Under the pieces are notes generated by a model. That model was not told where the DNA came from. It was given only the letters and a program-made list of their open reading frames with translations, and did no database searches. Positions 13,452-16,607 of a DNA stretch of 16,607 bases are shown one piece after another (within the stretch, counting starts at the first letter, position 1; the number at the start of each line of letters is the position of its first letter). This DNA is from CAZUDO01 sp964618895 (GTDB lineage Bacteria; Desulfobacterota; Binatia; DP-6), in assembly GCA_964618895.1 (NCBI GenBank), contig CAZUDO010000065.1, positions 1 through 16,607 on the forward strand, read 5' to 3'. The position numbers were made by a program, and so were the translations under genes.

Positions 13452-13704
13452 GACCCGAGACCCTGTCTCGGGTCGGGATCGGACGCGAGCGTGGGGCGTT
13501 CGGTGCCTCGTGCGAAGGCCATGCCGCGGCCGGCAAAGCCGGCGCGGCAATGCTGAGGCTCCGGGAGAGGCGGCGTGCGCCGCGGACGTGTTCACGCTCC
13601 GGAACGTCTGCCGCGCCGGCTTTGCCGGCCGCGGCACGCCGTGGGGCCTGCGCACCGGGCCGCACGCTCGCTACCGTTCCCGACCCGAGACAGGGTCTCG
13701 GGTC
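13452..13704. repeat. 253-bp imperfect palindrome made of two facing A-spacer-B units
   Basis: Hairpin A lies at 13452-13474 (A3) and, inverted, at 13682-13704 (A4), with 10-bp arms GACCCGAGAC and loops CCT and AGG. Hairpin B lies at 13523-13548 (B1) and 13610-13635 (B2). Spacers of about 46-48 bp between A and B are also related: read inward both continue as GGGA, then GCGAGCGTG and further to the B stem. The two units face each other around a centre near 13578. The right end is translated as the last residues of the PheC/AroQ gene, and the left end lies 42 bp upstream of the nitroreductase start. Confidence 0.88.
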
Positions 13705-14939
13705 GCGCGGAGCCCCTTGACGCCGGCGGCGATCGCCGTCCGCTGCGCGGCCGGCACCAGCGACGCGTCGAGGGCGTCGGCGATGGTCTCCGGGGCGACC
13801 CGCGCCAGGGCGGCCGGGTCGGCGGCCACGTCGGCGGCGCGGGCGACGATCTGCTCCGAGAGCGCGGCGATTGCCGGCCGCGCCTGCCACGCGAGATCGA
13901 GCGGATCGACGCGCGGGCGCGCGTCGCGCGGCATGGCCAGATAGGCGCGTTGCACGGCGCGCGCGGCGGCGATCTGGGCGCGGAAGAACGCGTCGGTGGC
14001 GTTCGGGTCGAGGCCGAGCGCCGTGGCCTGCGCGCGCACCGCCGCCAGCACGGTGTCCTGCTGCTCCACGTCCTCGACCGCCTTCCCGGCCTGCTCCTTG
14101 GCCGCGGCCACGCCGGGCATGAACGCCAGCCGCAGGTCGACGAGGGCCAGCAGCGCCTCCAGGTCGGAGGCGAAGGCGGTGTGCGCGCCGGCGTGCTTGG
14201 GGCCGAGCCATTCTGTGCGTAGTTCGGCAAGCGTGCCGTCGGCGTCGCGCGCGCGGAGCCAGGCATCGAGATCGGCGACCAGGGCGCGGTCGGTGCCGAG
14301 GTAGGCCTTGCGGTCGTGGGTGAGCGGGCCCAGGCGCGACGTGCCGCCCACCTCGCGCACGAAGAGATCGGCCTCGAGGTCGTCGGTGACGATGGCGTCG
14401 GCGGCGTGCGTCTCGAGCAGCCACGGGAGCGCTAGGTTGTCGCGCGTCGGGATGATGCTCGCGTGCGGGAAGAGGCGGCGGGTGATGCGTTCGAGGTGGC
14501 CGCCGCCGTTCACGCCGAGGCGCATGGGGGGGCGGTCGAGATCTGGGATGCGGGCGCTCACGCCGCGGCGGACCAGCACGACCGCGCCGGTGAACGCGAT
14601 CGGGCGGGTATAGGTGCCGACGACCGCGCGTTCGGGGCGCATGGTGATGCCGCCCATGGCGAGATCGAAGCGTCCGGCAGCCAGGTCGTCGGTCAGCGCC
14701 GGCCACCGGAAGCGGATGAACTCGACACGCTGGCCCCGGTCGCGGGCGAAGCGGCGCGCGATGTCGATGTCGAGGCCCGACAGGTCGCCCTCGCGGCCGA
14801 GGCTGAAGGGGGCGTAGTCGGCACTGGTGCCGATCCGGAGCGGCGGCAGCCCGCGATCGCGGGCGCGCCCGCAGGCGCAGGCCAGCAGGAGGAGCGCGAA
14901 GAGCCAGCGACCCCGGGGGCGATGTCGTACGGGAAGCAC
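13671..14939 (-). CDS. Lipoprotein fusing a PheC-like (cyclohexadienyl dehydratase/solute-binding) domain to a gamma-AroQ chorismate mutase domain
   Basis: The 422-residue product starts at GTG 14939; no ATG is available. The signal is a lipobox (LLLLAC, Cys21). Residues 33-248 are a type-2 periplasmic binding fold: LRIGTSADYAPFS, LSGLDIDIARRFA, GRFDLAMGGITMRPER, VNGGGHLE (143-150) and TDDLEADL (185-192). The latter two resemble PheC of Pseudomonas, where a Glu in the TDxxEA segment is the proposed general acid, so the domain may dehydrate prephenate/arogenate, or only bind solute. Residues 258-412 match gamma-AroQ chorismate mutase: LVDLRLAFMPGVAAAKEQ with Arg270 and Lys281, Asp290, then LDPNATDAFFRAQIAAARAVQ. 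Spacing Arg-11-Lys-9-Asp agrees with the mycobacterial secreted enzyme, but the usual Arg three residues later is Gln293. The last residues (RDPVSGRER) come from a hairpin repeat. DapB is 104 bp upstream. Confidence 0.84.
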   Translation of the reverse strand: MLPVRHRPRGRWLFALLLLACACGRARDRGLPPLRIGTSADYAPFSLGREGDLSGLDIDIARRFARDRGQRVEFIRFRWPALTDDLAAGRFDLAMGGITMRPERAVVGTYTRPIAFTGAVVLVRRGVSARIPDLDRPPMRLGVNGGGHLERITRRLFPHASIIPTRDNLALPWLLETHAADAIVTDDLEADLFVREVGGTSRLGPLTHDRKAYLGTDRALVADLDAWLRARDADGTLAELRTEWLGPKHAGAHTAFASDLEALLALVDLRLAFMPGVAAAKEQAGKAVEDVEQQDTVLAAVRAQATALGLDPNATDAFFRAQIAAARAVQRAYLAMPRDARPRVDPLDLAWQARPAIAALSEQIVARAADVAADPAALARVAPETIADALDASLVPAAQRTAIAAGVKGLRATRDPVSGRER

Positions 14940-15043
14940 GTGCCCGACCGGTTCCCTATGACGCCCGTTCGACGGTCACCCCGGGCGGCGGTGTCGTCGT
15001 GAGGGAGGGCGTGAAGCGGGTATCGCCTGTGAGGCCTGGCACG

Positions 15044-15859
15044 TCAGAGTCCCAGCACGTCGCGCATGCTGTACACGCCGGGGGGCCGGGTTGCCACCCA
15101 GCGCGCGGCGCGGAGCGCGCCCCGGGCGAGGCAGTCCCGGCTCTGCGCGCGGTGGGTGAGTTCCAGCCGCTCGCCGAGGCCGCCCAGGACGACCGTGTGA
15201 TCGCCGATCACGTCGCCGGCGCGCAGACCAACCACGCCGATCTCGTCCGGGCGCCGCGCACCCACCAGCCCCTCGCGGGCGAGCCGGACGACCTGGTCGA
15301 AGTCCTGGCCACGCGCGGTAGCGGCCGCACGCCCGAGCGCGAGCGCGGTGCCGCTGGGCGCGTCCTTCTTGGCGTGATGGTGGATCTCGACCACCTCGAT
15401 CTCGAAGCTGGGGTCGAGCAGACGGGCGGCGGCCGCGACCAGCTCGGTCAGGACGGTGACCCCGACGCTCATGTTGGCGGCGACGACGGCGCGCGTGCGG
15501 GCGGCAATGGCGTGGAGCTCGCGTGCTTCAGTGGCGCTCAGGCCGGTCGTGCCGATCACGAGCGCCGCGCCGCGGTCGGCGGCGAGACGCGCGTGCGCGA
15601 GCGTAGCGGCCGGCGCCGAGAAGTCGATCACCACCTGCCCGGCACGACAGACCGCTTCCGGGTCGTCGGTGATGCGGACGCCGAGCGTGCCGCCCCCGGC
15701 GACCTCGCCGGCGTCGCGCCCGACGGCGGGATGGCCCGGGGCCTCGATGGCGCCGGCGACGGTGAACGCGCCGTCCTCGCGCGCGAGGGCGACCAGCAGG
15801 CGGCCCATGCGGCCCGCCGCGCCGCACACGACCACCGGCAGCGGCTCAGACAAGATCAT
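15044..15859 (-). CDS. dapB: 4-hydroxy-tetrahydrodipicolinate reductase
   Basis: DapB reduces hydroxytetrahydrodipicolinate to tetrahydrodipicolinate with NAD(P)H in the lysine/diaminopimelate pathway. The 271-residue protein has the nucleotide-binding GAAGRMG (13-19), VIDFSAP (77-83), GTTGLS (103-108) and the catalytic EIHHHAKKDAPSGTA (158-172) with the His triplet and Lys164/165. The length is usual. The start ATG at 15859 lies inside the end of dapA, which stops at 15846, a 14-bp overlap that suggests coupled translation. The DapL gene in this window would use its product. Confidence 0.96.
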   Translation of the reverse strand: MILSEPLPVVVCGAAGRMGRLLVALAREDGAFTVAGAIEAPGHPAVGRDAGEVAGGGTLGVRITDDPEAVCRAGQVVIDFSAPAATLAHARLAADRGAALVIGTTGLSATEARELHAIAARTRAVVAANMSVGVTVLTELVAAAARLLDPSFEIEVVEIHHHAKKDAPSGTALALGRAAATARGQDFDQVVRLAREGLVGARRPDEIGVVGLRAGDVIGDHTVVLGGLGERLELTHRAQSRDCLARGALRAARWVATRPPGVYSMRDVLGL

Positions 15860-16607
15860 ACTCCCGCAGCACCCCCTCGAGCTTCTGGCGCGCCGGGGCG
15901 CTCATGCAGGTGAGGGGGAGGCGGAACTCGTCGGCGCAGCGGCCCATGAGCGCGAGGGCCGTCTTCACGGGAATGGGGTTCACCTCCAGACCGAGTGCCT
16001 GGACGAGCGGCAGCAGGCGATGCATGAGCGTGCGGCCGCGGACGAGGTCGCCCGCGAGCAGCGCCTCGGCCAGATCGGCGAAGTGGCGCGGGACGATGTT
16101 GGCGGTGACCGAGATGACGCCCGCGCCCCCGACCGCCATGATCGGGAGGGTCAGGATGTCGTCACCGGAGTAGATCGCGAAGTCGGGCCCCGCGGCGGCG
16201 ATGATCTCGAGCACCTGCGCCAAGGAGCCGCTCGCTTCCTTCACGCCGATGACGTTCGGGATACGCGACAGACGGCCGAGGGTCTCGGGCGTCATGTTGG
16301 ACGCCGTCCGGCCCGGGATATTGTAGAGGATGAGGGGCAGGCGGGTGGCCTCGGCGACGGCGGCGTAGTGGCGGTAGATGCCGTCCTGCGTCGGCCGGTT
16401 GTAGTAGGGCGAGATGAGGAGCGCGCCGTCGGCCCCGGCCCGCTCGGCTTCCTGGGTGAGCCGGATCGCCTCGGCCGTCGAGTTGGAACCCGTACCGGCG
16501 ATGACCGGGAGGCGGCGGTGAGCCATCTCGATGACGGCGCGCACCACCTGCGCGTGCTCTTCGTGGGTGAGGGTCGCCGATTCGCCTGTCGAGCCGCAGG
16601 GGACCAG
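15846..16607 (-). CDS. dapA: 4-hydroxy-tetrahydrodipicolinate synthase, N-terminus beyond the right edge
   Basis: The reading frame is open to the window edge, giving 254 residues of a class I aldolase-fold enzyme that condenses pyruvate with aspartate semialdehyde. The first visible segment, LVPCGSTGESATLTHEEH, holds the GTTGES-like substrate motif, with Ser in the second Thr position. The Schiff-base lysine is in VIGVKEASGS, the catalytic Tyr and Arg in LILYNIPGRTASN, and YYNRPTQDGIYRHY and YSGDDILTLPIMAVGG are also typical. About 40 N-terminal residues are outside the window. dapB overlaps its 3' end by 14 bp, so the two form an operon. Confidence 0.96.
   Translation of the reverse strand: MVPCGSTGESATLTHEEHAQVVRAVIEMAHRRLPVIAGTGSNSTAEAIRLTQEAERAGADGALLISPYYNRPTQDGIYRHYAAVAEATRLPLILYNIPGRTASNMTPETLGRLSRIPNVIGVKEASGSLAQVLEIIAAAGPDFAIYSGDDILTLPIMAVGGAGVISVTANIVPRHFADLAEALLAGDLVRGRTLMHRLLPLVQALGLEVNPIPVKTALALMGRCADEFRLPLTCMSAPARQKLEGVLREYDLV

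Noticed and set aside
13410..13655. N-terminal extension of the nitroreductase-family frame
   Set aside because: It is translated from the hairpin palindrome; AAGGA before the ATG at 13409 gives a normal family start.
3484..13704. Palindromic repeats considered as a CRISPR array
   Set aside because: The copies are not in regular tandem with unique spacers, occur in both orientations, and no cas gene is present.

Overview
The window is a GC-rich chromosomal segment from what looks like an environmental, probably Gram-negative bacterium. The evidence is a Sec-exported lipoprotein set, an ADP-heptose-type glycosyltransferase, crotonyl-CoA carboxylase/reductase, the DapL route to lysine and an F420/deazaflavin-type oxidoreductase homolog. 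The mix would fit deltaproteobacterial or Binatota-like lineages, but nothing here fixes the taxonomy and no rRNA or tRNA gene was seen.

Left part (1-3680): the start of a TPR protein runs off the left edge. Next is an orphan beta-type DNA methyltransferase on the minus strand. Divergent from it are a secreted Gly-Thr-Ser repeat protein and, 67 bp downstream on the same strand, a TibC-like autotransporter O-heptosyltransferase with the four-cysteine iron-finger pattern. This pair is the strongest candidate for an undescribed system: a protein O-glycosyltransferase beside a small Ser/Thr-rich exported repeat protein, with no autotransporter in view. A rho-independent terminator lies downstream.

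Island (3484-4537): a MntA-like nucleotidyltransferase and an N-terminally shortened HepT/HEPN protein lie between inverted 48-bp arms, each headed by a 23-bp hairpin. The same hairpin family recurs at 13452-13704 as a long imperfect palindrome.

Metabolic block (4544-9347, minus strand): a packed run transcribed as PAS-HisKA-REC protein, aldo/keto reductase, PduO-type cobalamin adenosyltransferase, MBL-fold hydrolase (glyoxalase II-like) and crotonyl-CoA carboxylase/reductase. The last gene and the adenosyltransferase make sense together if ethylmalonyl-CoA is rearranged by adenosylcobalamin-dependent mutases, though none is in the window. A small lipoprotein gene starts divergently, its ATG overlapping that of the signalling gene.

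Right part (9812-16607): dapL-folK form a probable operon. A secreted repeat protein follows on the plus strand, then a deazaflavin-type oxidoreductase homolog, a lipoprotein fusing a PheC-like (cyclohexadienyl dehydratase/solute-binding) domain to a gamma-AroQ chorismate mutase domain, and overlapping dapA-dapB at the right edge. DapA, DapB and DapL together give most of the diaminopimelate aminotransferase route to lysine. The fusion protein could carry two consecutive steps of phenylalanine synthesis outside the cytoplasm. No stretch above 300 bases lacks a gene; the largest gaps are 333-544, 1418-1656, 3584-3754 and 13410-13670, and the last two hold repeats.
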